A stretch of DNA of 64,000 nucleotides from Mycoplasma sp. E35C. GTDB taxonomy: Bacteria; Bacillota_I; Bacilli_A; Mycoplasmatales; Mycoplasmoidaceae. Of this stretch, positions 44,064 to 55,061 are shown one piece after another (positions within the stretch are counted from its first letter, which is position 1; each line of letters opens with the position of its first letter). The notes under the pieces are model-generated. The model did no database searches. It was not told the origin of the DNA and saw only the letters and a program-made list of their open reading frames with translations. A program made the translations under genes and the position numbers. The stretch is from contig NZ_CP068418.1 in assembly GCF_019873825.1 (NCBI RefSeq), positions 806,001 through 870,000 on the forward strand, given 5' to 3'.

Positions 44064-44546
44064 ATGATTAAAAAAATATATTTAGCTGGTGGTTGTTTTT
44101 GGGGAGTTCAAGAATATTTCAGAAGAACACAAAGAATTATTAGTTCATCAGTTGGTTATGCAAATGCTAAACCTGAATGAAAAAATCCTAGCTACAAAGA
44201 AGTATGTAGTGGTCTAACTGGTGCTGTTGAAACTGTTGAAATAACTTATGATGATCAAATTATTTCCCTTGAAGAAATTGTTGATTTATTCTTAAAGGTT
44301 GTTGATCCAACAACATTAAATTACCAAGCAAACGATGTTGGCACACAATATCGCAGCGGTTTTTATTTTGTTGATAATGACGATGAAACAATCTTAAAAT
44401 CTAAGTTAGCTCAAGCTCAAGGTCGTTATAAAAAACCAATTGTTACCGAAGTTTTAAGATTGCGAAACTATTTTGTTGCAGAAGAATATCACCAAGATTA
44501 TTTATTAAAAAATCCATCTGGATATTGTCATATTAAATTTGATTAA
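44064..44546 (+). CDS. msrA: Peptide methionine sulfoxide reductase MsrA
   Basis: 160 aa. Active-site GGCFWGVQEYF (~7-17, Cys nucleophile), then DPTTLNYQANDVGTQYRSG and EYHQDYL complete the family pattern; a resolving Cys may be in SGYCHIKF. Repairs oxidised methionines, useful to a catalase-less organism that makes peroxide via glycerol metabolism. A TGA codon splits it under the standard code. Confidence 0.95.
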
Positions 44547-44568
44547 TTTAATTGTGTTAAAATATATC
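44539..44568 (+). promoter_or_regulatory. Promoter of tRNA-Gly
   Basis: -35 TTGATT (44539-44544), 18-base spacer, -10 TATATC (44563-44568), 10 bases ahead of the tRNA 5' end; overlaps the msrA stop. Confidence 0.45.
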
Positions 44569-44578
44569 AGAACTTAAT

Positions 44579-44652
44579 GCAGATGTAGTTCAATGGTAGA
44601 ACGAGACCTTGCCAAGGTTTAGACGCGAGTTCGATTCTCGTCATCTGCTCCA
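44579..44652 (+). tRNA. tRNA-Gly (anticodon GCC)
   Basis: A 74-base cloverleaf: acceptor GCAGATG/CATCTGC, D arm AGTTCAATGGTAGAAC, anticodon loop TTGCCAA (GCC), T loop GTTCGATTC, and encoded CCA end. Its own promoter and the terminator at 44698 make it a single-gene unit. Confidence 0.96.
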
Positions 44653-44697
44653 TTAAAACCTCATTTAATAAATATTTCATATTTAATTTACTTAGTT

Positions 44698-44730
44698 AAG
44701 AGTGCGTATTGTTTTAGCACTCTTTTTTTA
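44698..44730 (+). terminator. Terminator after tRNA-Gly
   Basis: Stem AAGAGTGC/GCACTCTT with 11-base loop, followed by seven T. Confidence 0.88.
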
Positions 44731-44762
44731 TTTATTAAGCAATAATAAATAACTGAATTGTT

Positions 44763-46904
44763 ATGAACCAAGATAATAAAATTTATGAAACAATTGTTGA
44801 TTTAGTTAAAAAATTAACTAAATGAGAACATGAATACTATGTATTATCAAACCCAAGTGTCCCTGATGAAGTGTATGATAATGCATACAGAACTTTATTA
44901 GAATACGAAAAACAATATCCCCAATATGTTTTAAGTTATTCTCCAACCCAAAGAGTTGGTTCATCGATTAATAATAAGTTTATTAAAGTTAAGCACGATT
45001 ATTTGATGTTGTCATTAAATAATTGTTTTAATTTAGAAGAACTTCTTAACTTTAATGAAAATATTGCCAAGATTAGCAAAACCCTTGATAATGCTTATGT
45101 TTTAGAACCTAAGATTGATGGTTTATCAATTTCATTAATATATGAAAAAGGTTTATTAGTTGATGCATTAACACGAGGTGATGGTGTTGTTGGTGAAAGC
45201 GTGATTGCTAACATTAAAACCATTAAAACTATTCCCTTAAAAATTGATTGTGATTTTGATAAGATCGTGATCCGTGGTGAGGTGTTTGTTTCTAACAAAG
45301 ATTTTGAAGCAATCAACGCTGATCGTGAAGAAGATAAGAAGTTTGCCAACTCTAGAAACTATGCTTCTGGTAGTTTAAGAAATCTGGATGTTTCTGAGGT
45401 GGCAAAACGTAAACTTAATGCTTTTTTCTACTATGTTCCTAATGCTTATGAACTTGGTTTTAAAACTCAATATGAAGTAATTGAACAATTAAAAAAATGA
45501 GGTTTTAATGTTGCTAATGAAATTAAATTATTTAACAACATTAACAATTTACATGATCAAATTAAATGATTAGAAGCTAATAAAAATAACTTAGATTATC
45601 GCATTGACGGTGCTGTTGTTAAATATAATGAGTTTAGCAATTACGAAGCCATTGGTTATACTTCTAAGTTTCCTAAATGAGCAATTGCTTATAAATTTGC
45701 AGCCACTCAAGTGCAAACCAAATTAGAAAACATTATTCTTAATGTTGGTAGAACAGGTAAATTAACATTTGTTGCTCAACTATCACCTGTTGAATTAGAA
45801 GGTTCAATTATTACTTATGCGACCTTGCATAATTATGATTATATCAACGAACTTGACATCAGAATTAATGACTATGTTTATTTAATTAAAGCTGCTGAAA
45901 TTATTCCCAAAGTTATTGGTGTTGATTTTAAAAAACGACCAAATAATGCAATTAAATTTAGCTATGATTTCACATGTCCAAGTTGTCAATCACAATTAGT
46001 TAAAAAACCAGAAGAGGTTGATTGGTATTGCATCAATGATGATTGTAAGCAAAAACGCTTGCAATACTTAATTTATTATTGTTCTAAATCAATCATGAAC
46101 ATCGAAGGATTAAGTCAACAAACATTAGAATTATTCTTTAATACCAAAGTCAATGATGTGATTAAAGAATACAACGAATTAATTGATCAAGGATATGCTG
46201 ACAATAACCCTGATAAGTTGGAATTATTAGCTGATGATAACCAAACATTTATTAATAATGTTTTAGATATTTATAAACTTTATCAATATGAAAATTTAAT
46301 CATTAAACCATGATTAAAAAAAGGATTCCAAAAATCAAATCTGAAATATAATTTCAGATTTCAAAAGAAATCATTTGATAAGTTAATTAATAGTATTAAT
46401 GATTCTAAAAATCGGGAAGTTTATCGATTATTAGCAGGATTAAACATTAAATTTATTGGTATTGCCACAGCCAAATCAATAACTAATACTTATAATGATA
46501 TTTATCAATTAAAAACACTAACAATTGATGATTACATAAAATTACCTGATATTAGCAATGTGACAGCTCAATCAATTTATAGTTATTTTTCAAACCCAGA
46601 TAATTGGCATTTAATCGATCAATTAAAAAACATCGGCATTAATACCAAGGAAGAAATCAATCATGATCTGATTGATACGAACTCAATTTATTATGATAAA
46701 AAGTTCGTGATTACTGGTAGTTTTAATATTCCTCGCAATGAAATTATTAAAAAATTATCTTTAAAATATAAAATTAAATTTGTTAGTAGCGTGTCCAAAA
46801 ATGTTGATTATCTTTTAGTTGGAAGCAAGCCAACAATCAAGAAAGTCAACCAAGCAAAAGAACTAAATATTCTTATTATTAATGAAGAAATTTGAAACGA
46901 ATAA
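44763..46904 (+). CDS. ligA: NAD-dependent DNA ligase
   Basis: 713 aa. Domain Ia/adenylation: [16 protein letters not shown], active Lys in [11 protein letters not shown] (~116), RGEVFV. OB fold with [17 protein letters not shown], four-Cys zinc finger CPSCQSQL...CINDDCKQ (~405-430), HhH region and a C-terminal BRCT ([29 protein letters not shown]). Start ATG 44763 is hidden behind a TGA. Joins Okazaki fragments. 5 bases ahead of cysS. Confidence 0.96.
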
Positions 46905-46909
46905 ATACC

Positions 46910-48217
46910 GTGAAACTTTATGATACTTTAACTAAAACAAACATAAATATTGAAGATGACACAATCAATATTTATGTTTGTGGACCGACTGTTTATGACC
47001 ACATCCATATTGGTAATTTAAGACCGATTGTTACCTTTGATGTGATTCGTAAATTATTAGAACATTCGAATAAAACCGTTAATTTTGTTCATAATATTAC
47101 TGATATTGATGACAAAATTATTAACCAATCTTTAAAAGAAAACGTTACTGAAACTGAAATATCTAAACGTTATATGCAAGCTTATTTTGAAATCTTACAA
47201 AAGCTTGACATCAAGATGCCAACCATCATTAAAGTAACTGATCATATTGAAGGAATAGCTAAATATATTGATCAATTATATATGCAAGGTTATGCTTATA
47301 AATTGGATAATGATATTTATTTCAATACTTCAAAAATTCAAGATTACGGAATTTTATCTAAACGTAAATTAGAAGAACAAATTAGTGGTCATCGCGTTAA
47401 GAGCAATGAAAATAAAACTAGTCCAAATGACTTTGTTTTATGAAAACAAACTAATGAAGGCATTAAATGAAATTCAGTATTTGGACTAGGTCGTCCTGGT
47501 TGACACACTGAATGTTCTTATATTATTGATCAAGCATTTCATCAAAAAGGCTTTATTATCCACGGTGGAGGGATTGATTTATTATTCCCACACCATGAGA
47601 ATGAAAATGCTCAAAATTTAGCATTATATAAGAGAAATTTAGCCGATTGTTGAGTTCATGTTGGTCATCTTTTGATTGAAAATCAAAAGATGTCAAAATC
47701 TCTTAACAACTTTATTTATGTAAAACATTTAATTGAATCTTATGACTATCGTGCCATTAGATGGGTGTTTTATAATACAGCTCACACACAACCATTAAAC
47801 TTTGATGGTAATGTGATTAAATCAGCTCAAAAAGATATTGAAAAAATTATTAGCACAGTAAATCGTTTTCGCACTTATATTGTGGTTAATAAGTTAGCAA
47901 TTCCTACCACAGCATTATTATGTAAAGAATTTAAGGATTCATTGAATGATAATTTAAATTTTGCTAACGCAACAAAAACGATCTGAGATCTAATCAAAAC
48001 AATGAACGAAGCAATTGCTCATAAAAATGTCACTGAAAACATTTGAGCATACCAACAACTAATGTGATGTCTGGAAATCTATGGCATTGTTCCTGATATG
48101 ATTCACAACGAACATTTAAATGAACAAATTAATCATTGAGCTGAATTAATGAACAATAAAGATTATGAAAAAGCTGATGAAATCCGTCAGAAACTAATTA
48201 ATCGCAAATTACTGTAA
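46910..48217 (+). CDS. cysS: Cysteinyl-tRNA synthetase
   Basis: 435 aa from GTG 46910, which gives the family N-terminus VKLYDTLTK; a TTG at 46892 inside ligA is also possible and would add six residues. Class I marks: [18 protein letters not shown] (HIGH motif as HIGN, ~25-45), ECS and HHENENAQ zinc ligands, [12 protein letters not shown] (KMSKS). The C-terminal anticodon part ends [13 protein letters not shown]. It lies in ligA-cysS-rlmB. Confidence 0.95.
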
Positions 48218-48234
48218 TTTAAAGATAGAAATAT

Positions 48235-49008
48235 ATGAAAGAACAATTTAAACCTCAAAACAATAATAAACATAAAACCAAAAAAGAACGCTTATGTTTA
48301 TTTGGTTATAACACTGTTTATGAAGGTTTAAAAAATGACTTAAAGATTAATAAGATCTTCTTACATAAAGAAGATCCTATAATCCTAAAACTAATTAAAC
48401 AAAAAAACATTGAGTATCAGCTTCATTCATTAAAATGATTTGATAACCAATACCGTGATCAACTTAACCATCAAGGGTTTGTCGCAGAATTAGATAACAA
48501 CAGCTTAACTATCTCATTTAACGAACTTTGTCATAAACTTAAAGATAAACAACAAAGCATCATTGTTGTCTTAGATCAGATCCAAGATCCTGGAAATTTC
48601 GGGGGAATACTAAGAACTTGTCTAGCTGCTAATGTCGATGGTGTTATCTTTAAAAAAGACAACCAAGCAAGAATCAATAACACCGTCATTAAAACTTCAT
48701 TAGGTGCTTGTTTTTATCTTAATTTAGTTGAAGTCGCAAACCTATCTTATGCAATCAAAGATCTTCAAGATAAGTATGGTTATTGATCTTATGTATCTAA
48801 TTTAAGTGACCAAGCTGAGGACTATAATCAAGAATATGCTAATAAAGCAATTTTAGTAATTGGTAACGAACAAAAAGGTGTTTCAGCACAATTAATTAAG
48901 AATGCTGATTACCAAGTAAAGATCCCAATGTATACTGATAAAATTCAATCACTTAATGTGTCAGTGGCTACTGGAATCTTATTATTTAACATGAAGAATA
49001 AACAATAA
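48235..49008 (+). CDS. rlmB: 23S rRNA/tRNA 2'-O-ribose methyltransferase, TrmH/RlmB type
   Basis: 257 aa SPOUT enzyme. N-terminal substrate domain (LFGYNTVYEGL) and the trefoil-knot part VVLDQIQDPGNFGGILRT (~120-137), VIGNEQKGVS and IPMYTDKIQSLNVSVATGILL. It follows cysS, as in Bacillus, where a MiniIII RNase gene sits between; that gene is absent here. Could be named TrmH-family only; RlmB is the best guess. Confidence 0.88.
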
Positions 49009-49091
49009 TTATTGTTTATTTAATAAGTTTAAAAAAATTGATGTCTAAAAATTATTTTAGATAATATATTACTTATAAATATAATAACTAT

Positions 49092-49718
49092 ATGAAGGCT
49101 TTATTTAAAGATAAGAAGTTTTTAGTTCTATTTTGCAGTTGCATCATTTTTTGTTTAGCAGGAACTGCTGCTAATATTTGATTTCGCAATTTCGGAATGC
49201 AAACTTCTTTAAATTTAGTTAATTGGTTTTATTGACCAATTTCATCATTAATATTCATTGCACTTATAATCATTGGTTTTATAACTGTATTTGCTAACAA
49301 GAAAGCTAATATTATTTCTAATGATCTATTGATTAAGAAAACAAGACCATTAAATGCTTATATTCATATTGAATCATGACATTTAATTTTGGTGTTAATG
49401 ATTCTGTTTTTATTTTTTCCTGCAGTGACTTTGCAAAATATGGGAAAAGTTGTAAATGCAAGAGTATATACAAAAGAAGAAGAATGATGAATGGACTTTT
49501 TTGATCTTCTTAATTTTGTTCAAATCATAGTTATGTGAAATATTATCTGGATTAATATATCAATTATTTTTATGCTTATTTATTTAAAAATATCGTTAAA
49601 TATGCCTAAAAAAATTAAAACATTATTCCCTTTTGCATCACTTAAAGAGTTTAAAGTTCTTATTGCTGATTTAGTTCAAGCACCAACATTATTAGATTTA
49701 GGAAATAAAGTTATTTAG
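49092..49718 (+). CDS. Four-TM membrane protein, ExxH/WN-YLK family, copy C
   Basis: 208 aa, unknown function. Hydrophobic segments at about 10-30, 48-70, 96-118 and 155-180. Segment 3 begins HIESWHLILVL and segment 4 is MWNIIWINISIIFMLIYLK, matching the genes at 8036, 8764 and 62754. The N-terminus KALFKDKKFLVLF resembles the 62754 copy (KTFFKNKKLVTLF). Several Trp are TGA, including a TGA-TGA pair in EEEWWMDFF. It stands alone, with a small hairpin (TCTAAAA/TTTTAGA at 49044-49061) upstream. Confidence 0.78.
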
Positions 49719-49723
49719 TGTTT

Positions 49724-49764
49724 AAAAAATCATCAGTCCAATTTGGATTGATGATTTTTATTTA
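49724..49764 (+). terminator. Terminator of membrane gene copy C
   Basis: AAATCATCA and TGATGATTT flank an inner TCCAA/TTGGA pair, followed by T-rich sequence. Confidence 0.75.
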
Positions 49765-49796
49765 GTGAATATGTTTATTTGTTTTGTAAGTTTAGA

Positions 49797-49828
49797 TAAA
49801 AAATAAGCAGCAAAAAAGCTGCTTATTT
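49797..49828 (-). terminator. Terminator of the nitroreductase gene
   Basis: Stem AAATAAGCAGC/GCTGCTTATTT with a loop of six A (T in the transcript) and a T run in the minus direction. Confidence 0.88.
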
Positions 49829-49846
49829 TTCTGATTTGATGGTTAA

Positions 49847-50578
49847 TTATTTCTTGTTATAGAATACTTCATTAATGTAATCATTAATGCTTTCATCATC
49901 AGCAGCATAAGCAGTTAAAATTGTTTCGCTTCACTTGTTGTGTTTTTTATTAACTGATCGGCTGTCATAGTATGCCAACATGTCAGTGTCGTATTTTTCA
50001 ATTTCTGCTTTTAATTGTTTTAAATCATATTTACCTTGATAAATGTGATTCACTTTTGGTTTTTTCTCTAATTGAGTATCAATATAACCAACAGTTAATC
50101 CAATGATCGGAATAATTTTTCCATCTAAATTTAAGTGTTCTTGGATTTCTTTCATGTGGTGTCTAACAAACCCGATATAACAACAACCTAAACCCATTGA
50201 TAATGCTGCTGCGTGAGTAAATGTTGCAGCAATAAAAGCATCGCCAGCTGATGTAATTAAATTGTTATGTGTATCAGTAACAATCTTGGCATCATTAAGT
50301 TTTGCCATATGTTCCATACGGTTTCAGTCAGCACAGAACAATAAGAACAATGGCGCTTCAATAATGTGACTTTGTTGAGTTAATTTTTGCCCTGCTTTGT
50401 TTTGAGTTATCTTTTCACGTAATTCTTTGTCTTCAACAACGATTACTGAAAAGTCTTGAGAGTTTCTAGAAGTGGGTGAATTATTAATTACTTCAAATAA
50501 CTTTTGAATCTTTTCTTGTTCAATTGGTTTATCTGAATATTTACGTTCTGAACGACGATCTAATAATTTTTCAATCAT
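49847..50578 (-). CDS. FMN-dependent nitroreductase-family oxidoreductase
   Basis: 243 aa. N-terminal RRSERKYSDKPIEQEKI and NNSPTSRNSQDFSVIVVED (FMN site) and the Gly-rich GLGCCYIGFVR (~110-120) are nitroreductase marks; PIIGLTVGYID follows. Probably a NAD(P)H-dependent flavin enzyme acting on quinones or nitro compounds. It is alone on its strand, with a long inverted repeat 83 bases upstream of its start. Confidence 0.9.
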
Positions 50579-50660
50579 ATATGCATTAAAATTAATGGTT
50601 TAATTTTAGAACAATAAAAACATATTTGTTAATTAAATTCCTTTAATTAAACAAAAAATA

Positions 50661-50752
50661 AAAACCCTAATTAATCAAAGAAAAATTGGTGTAAATTGAT
50701 TAATAATTTGTTGTTATTAATCTTATATGAAACTTGATTAATTAAGGGTTTT
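50661..50752. repeat. Nested inverted repeats between nitroreductase and TM2 genes
   Basis: Outer arms AAAACCCTAATTAATCAA (50661-50678) and TTGATTAATTAAGGGTTTT (50734-50752), differing by one inserted base; inner perfect 9-bp pair GATTAATAA/TTATTAATC (50698-50722). No gene covers it. It could be a structured leader RNA or operator of the minus-strand nitroreductase, whose start is at 50578. Confidence 0.65.
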
Positions 50753-50895
50753 CACAATTTATTTAATTAACATTTTTAAAAAATTTTTATTGGTTATTGC
50801 TTCATTATTATCAAATAATGGCTAATGCTTATTTTGCTAAACAAAAGCACATATAGTGAATCATTCAACATTTCTTATTACGCTAATACTAAGGT

Positions 50896-50949
50896 TTAGA
50901 ATGTTTTTTTATGAATAAAATCCATGTTTATTCTTTAAATCATTCTAGA
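50896..50949 (+). promoter_or_regulatory. Two-tier hairpin ahead of the TM2-MFS-glpQ operon
   Basis: Outer TAGAATG/CATTCTA and inner GAATAAA/TTTATTC pairs, ending 20 bases before the ATG at 50970. A run of seven T lies between the left arms. Could be a leader RNA element or an attenuator-like structure. Confidence 0.45.
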
Positions 50950-50969
50950 CAACTTCAAATATATTAATT

Positions 50970-51392
50970 ATGAAATTTGGCACATTAAGCAACAAAGAAA
51001 TTGATGATGACATCAAGCGTTACAAAGAACTAATTGCTTCAAATGAACTTGTAGAAAAACAAGTTCCTGAAGAATGAGTTGTATCTAAAAATTCTCCCAA
51101 GCGTTATAAAGTTAATTTATTGTTAAGTATTTTTGGTTTTTTATTTGCTTTGGATCGTTGGTATTTAAAGAAATGAATATCAGCACCAACTAAAATGTTA
51201 TTTGTTCTGGTTGGAATCCCCTTATCATTATGGGGAATAATTGATGGTAAGATTGCAGAATTTGATCCAGTAACAGCGTATGTTTTTTTACCAATCATTA
51301 TCTTAGCAGGCGTTACTTTTATTATTGTTGATATTATTTTAGCCATCATTAATCCACGTGATGCAAAATTCAGGGGATTAAAGCATGGCTAA
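50970..51392 (+). CDS. TM2-domain protein
   Basis: 140 aa. A charged N-terminal part (DDDIKRYKELIASNELV) is followed by VNLLLSIFGFLFALDRWYLKK, which fits the TM2 pattern (first helix, then DRWYL for the usual HRFYLG), and a second long hydrophobic region (FLPIIILAGVTFIIVDIILA). TM2 proteins are of unknown role. Stop overlaps the MFS start by 8 bases, so it is coupled with the transporter. Confidence 0.75.
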
Positions 51393-52872
51393 ACAAACAA
51401 CAATTAATTCTGATAAAAAATCAATTTGAATTAAATTAAAAGAATTTGGTTGAAAGAAAACTTTTGCATTATTTATTTTAGGTGCAATTGATGTGTTGGT
51501 AATTGCTGCACCATATTACATTAAGAATTTTGTTCCCAACATTCAATTATATTTAGGCGTTGAAGAAAAACATATTAGTTATATGACTTCAATTGTTGGA
51601 GCAGTAACATTAGTCACTCAATTACCTGGTGGATATTTAGCTGATAAAATTAGTTCAAAAAAGTTGTTATTTATCGGTGGAATACTAACTGCTTTAATGA
51701 CAATTTGATATGGATCATTGGTATTTATAAATAGCAATACAAAACTAGAAATTAATCAATTATTACCGCAATATTACACAATTTTTGCAATCTACGGATT
51801 AAGTTCTACGCCATTCTTTTGAACACCATTATGAAAATTAGTATCACAACAAGCTGATAAAAAAGATCAAGGTTTTGCTTATGGATTGCAAGGTTCATTA
51901 AACGGATTATTCGGTTTTATTTTTGTCTTTTTAGGCGGCATAGCAATCACAGCAGTTGCTGAAAAATTTCCAATTAAAGCAATGCAAACTTCAAGCGAAG
52001 TTGTAAGTCATATTTCAGCAACTGCTTTTGGTTCATATATTATTGCTTTTGCTGTTTTATTAATCTTAGCTTCATTTGGCGTATTGTTTTATGTCAAAGA
52101 ATATGAAACACATGAAAAGTTCGCTTTATCACCTAGAAAATTATTCACAGCATTAACTGAATGAAAAATATGAGCATTAGCTTTCTTTGTTATGGGAATG
52201 TATATGTTCCAATCAGTATTGGCATATTATTTATTCCAAATGATTACTAATGTAACAACAATTAGCACAATCGTAATATCAGTGATTGCTGGTATTCGGT
52301 TATACGGAATGCGGTTTTTAGTATCAACATTAATAGGTAAGTTTTCTGATAAGTTAAAATCTTTGATTTTATTCTTATTAATTATGTTGGTTGTTGGCAT
52401 TATCACATCAATAGTAATCATCTTATTACCTGGTATTTCATTAAGTGCGAGAACTAATCTATTTGATACCATGAGTGATGGATATAAATTAACAGCAACA
52501 ATCTTAATGGTGTTATTATTCTTATTGACATCTGTGTTTGCGTGGATCATGGTAACTTTAAGATTTGTTATTATCAACGAAGTAGTAGTTCCCAAAAAAT
52601 CTAGCGGAGCAGCAATCGCAACATTAAGTTTTATTGGATTTAGTTCAGATGCATGGTTTTATGCGATTGCTGGTGCTGTGCAAAATAAATACACAATAAC
52701 TAATGCTGATAATATTTCATATACTAGTCAAACTGGTTATCAGATTATTGCAATTATGGCGATTGTTACTGCATTAGTTGGATTGGTTGCTGGTATTGCT
52801 GTGTATATTTCAAATTACAAATTCTTATCAAAATACAACATTCGTTATATGCGCGTTCGCGCTGAAAAATAA
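51385..52872 (+). CDS. MFS transporter next to glpQ
   Basis: 495 aa with about twelve hydrophobic segments. The first-loop signature is QLPGGYLADKISSKKLLFIGG (split: PGGYLADKIS then SKKLLF, ~85-100). It resembles the glycerol-3-phosphate/hexose-phosphate carriers (OPA-like) in layout. It starts inside the TM2 gene stop and lies 3 bases ahead of glpQ, which suggests transport of glycerophosphodiesters or their products, an inference from place only. Confidence 0.82.
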
Positions 52873-52875
52873 ACT

Positions 52876-53598
52876 ATGAAAAAACAATTATTATTAGCCC
52901 ACAGAGGGTATTGTGCTATTGCTCCTGAAAACACTAAATTAGCATTTGATACAGCCTTACTTTTTGGCTTTGATGGCGTTGAATTTGATGTGCATCAAAC
53001 TAAGGATTATGAATTAGTTATTATTCATGATGAAAATACAAAAAGAACGGCAAAAATGGATAAAATTATTGCTAATACTAACTATCATGATTTAGTTAAT
53101 TTAGATTATTCATCATGCTTTAAAATATCAACTCCAGCACAAAAATTATTAACATTAAAAGACTTCTTAGATCTGTATGCAAATCAAGATGGTTTTAAAG
53201 TAATTAACATCGAAATCAAAACCGATGTAATCCAATATGAAAACATCGAACAAAGAATTAATGATCTATGTATTCAATATCCTGGTTTAGAACAAAAAGT
53301 TATATTTAGTTCATTTAACTTTAATAGTTTAAAAAGATTAAAAGCAATTAATCCAAAATGGAAATTAGGATTCTTATTCTGAACCAAAACGCAATTATTA
53401 TCTGTATCTAAAAAAGAAGTATTATCAACTGTTGATTACTTACACCCATGAACTAAGATATATTATCAACATAAAGATTTAATTAATAGTTACAATCTTT
53501 TATTAAATTTATGAACCATTAAATCCGAAAAAGAATATCGTTCTTTTTTAAATGATCAGAATGTTTATAGTCAAATTAGCAACTATAAATTCAAATAA
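52876..53598 (+). CDS. glpQ: Glycerophosphodiester phosphodiesterase
   Basis: 240 aa GDPD-family enzyme. Metal and catalytic residues in AHRGYCAIAPENT (~8-20), GVEFDVHQTKD and IIHDENTKR, with NIEIKTD near residue 113. It splits glycerophosphocholine-type substrates to glycerol-3-phosphate; in M. pneumoniae GlpQ feeds hydrogen peroxide production and is needed for cytotoxicity. No signal peptide, so cytoplasmic, in line with an upstream transporter. Confidence 0.93.
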
Positions 53599-53615
53599 TA
53601 TCATTATTAAAATAC

Positions 53616-53650
53616 AAAACCCCTAAGAAAATCTTAGGGGTTAATTTTTT
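53616..53650. terminator. Bidirectional terminator between glpQ and manA
   Basis: Stem AACCCCTAAGA/TCTTAGGGGTT with loop AAA, followed by T-rich sequence to the right and A-rich to the left. Confidence 0.88.
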
Positions 53651-53661
53651 ATTAATTGCTC

Positions 53662-54579
53662 TTATTTAGTTACATAAGAAACTAAACACTTAATTGATCC
53701 ATCAATAATTAGATCTTGGTTATGAGCTACTAAAAATGAATCATATTGTTGGGCTGATAAATCATTAATATAACCAGATCCTTCAATGATTGTGACTTGT
53801 AATCACTCAGCATCATTAAATTTATATTTAGTTTTGTTCTTATTATTAATTTCTTTTAAATGAAATAAATCATTAGCCACTAAATAATCACTTTTATTTG
53901 ATACTTGATGTTGATCAATAATAACATCAGGACATTTAACTAGATTATAAACATGATCTAAATGCAGTTCACGCTTCTTACCTTTATCCAAACGGTCATA
54001 GTCATAAACCCGATAAGTAATGTCAGATGATTGTTGTAATTCAAAGATTAAACTACCACCTTTAATTGCGTGAATTTTAGTTGATTCCACATAAATAAAA
54101 TCATTTTTATTAATTGGTTTTTGTTTTAATAAATCTGATCATTGATTGTTTTCAACCATCTGTTTAAATTCAGCTAACGACTTAGCATTATGACCTAAAA
54201 CAATACTATTATTTGGCTTGGTATTTAAGATGTATCAACACTCAGTTTTACCTAGTGAATTAAACTGTTTAGCATAAGCATTATCTGGATGAATTTGAAC
54301 GGATAAATCTGCATTAGCATCAATAATTTTAGATAACAACGGATAAGGATTATTTAAGTTGTAATTATTAAAAAAATAAGCATTATCCTTATTGTTATAA
54401 AAATCTAATAAGCTCTGTTTATTAAGATTTTGTATTGTTGAAGATTTATCTTTTAATGCTGAGATAATTCATGCTTCACCAATACTATTTTCTTCTAGAT
54501 TAAAATGTTGTTTAATCTGATCTCCAGCCCATACACGGTATTCAAAATGTGGAGTGATTTTAAGGGTTTTTAATTTCAT
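53662..54579 (-). CDS. manA: Mannose-6-phosphate isomerase, class I
   Basis: 305 aa. The zinc site QIHPDNAYAK (~98-107), GKTECWYIL (Glu ligand) and STKIHAIKGG (His ligand) identify a type I PMI; SLIFELQQSSDITYRVYDYDR is the conserved active-site strand (in parts). It converts mannose-6-P to fructose-6-P. It follows the fructose-type PTS genes after 11 bases, suggesting the PTS may also bring in mannose. Confidence 0.9.
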
Positions 54580-54590
54580 AAACTAATTAA

Positions 54591-55061
54591 CTAATTGTTT
54601 TGTTGGTTTTGGTATTTTTTGTTAAAGATACTGTTACCAAATAATCAAGTTCCAATACCTGTAATTACACCCATAACTGTTAAGAAAATTCCATAAGCAA
54701 ACAAAGGAACATCAACTTCTTTTATTAGTTTTTGATCTGTAATAATTTCTTGAATTTTGTTTTCAAATCAAGGTTGTAATTCTTGTTGATTATTTGATGG
54801 GTATGAACTTAATTCAGTTTGTCATTTACCAAGATTGACACCATCAGGGTTTCAATTATTTTCTTGAAGTGCAGATTTGATGCTATTGATGTTTAAATAA
54901 TCTTTTGTGCGACTAACTTGATCAGTGTATTCTTTTGATGAACTAACTAAGAAGGCAATTCCGATTACTAAACAAATAATAGTTAAACAAGCAATAAACA
55001 CAAATAAGAAACGATTCTTTTGTTTTTTAGTTTTGAAGATTTGTTTTTTCATAACTATCAT
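54591..55061 (-). CDS. Small membrane protein coupled with the fructose PTS
   Basis: 156 aa with two hydrophobic segments: near the N-terminus (FLFVFIACLTIICLVIGIAF, ~18-37) and near the C-terminus (VPLFAYGIFLTVMGVITGIG, in parts). The ~75 residues between are polar and likely outside the cell. Its ATG overlaps the fruA stop (TAATG). No family recognised. The context suggests a helper or sensor for the PTS permease; this is inference only. Confidence 0.72.
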
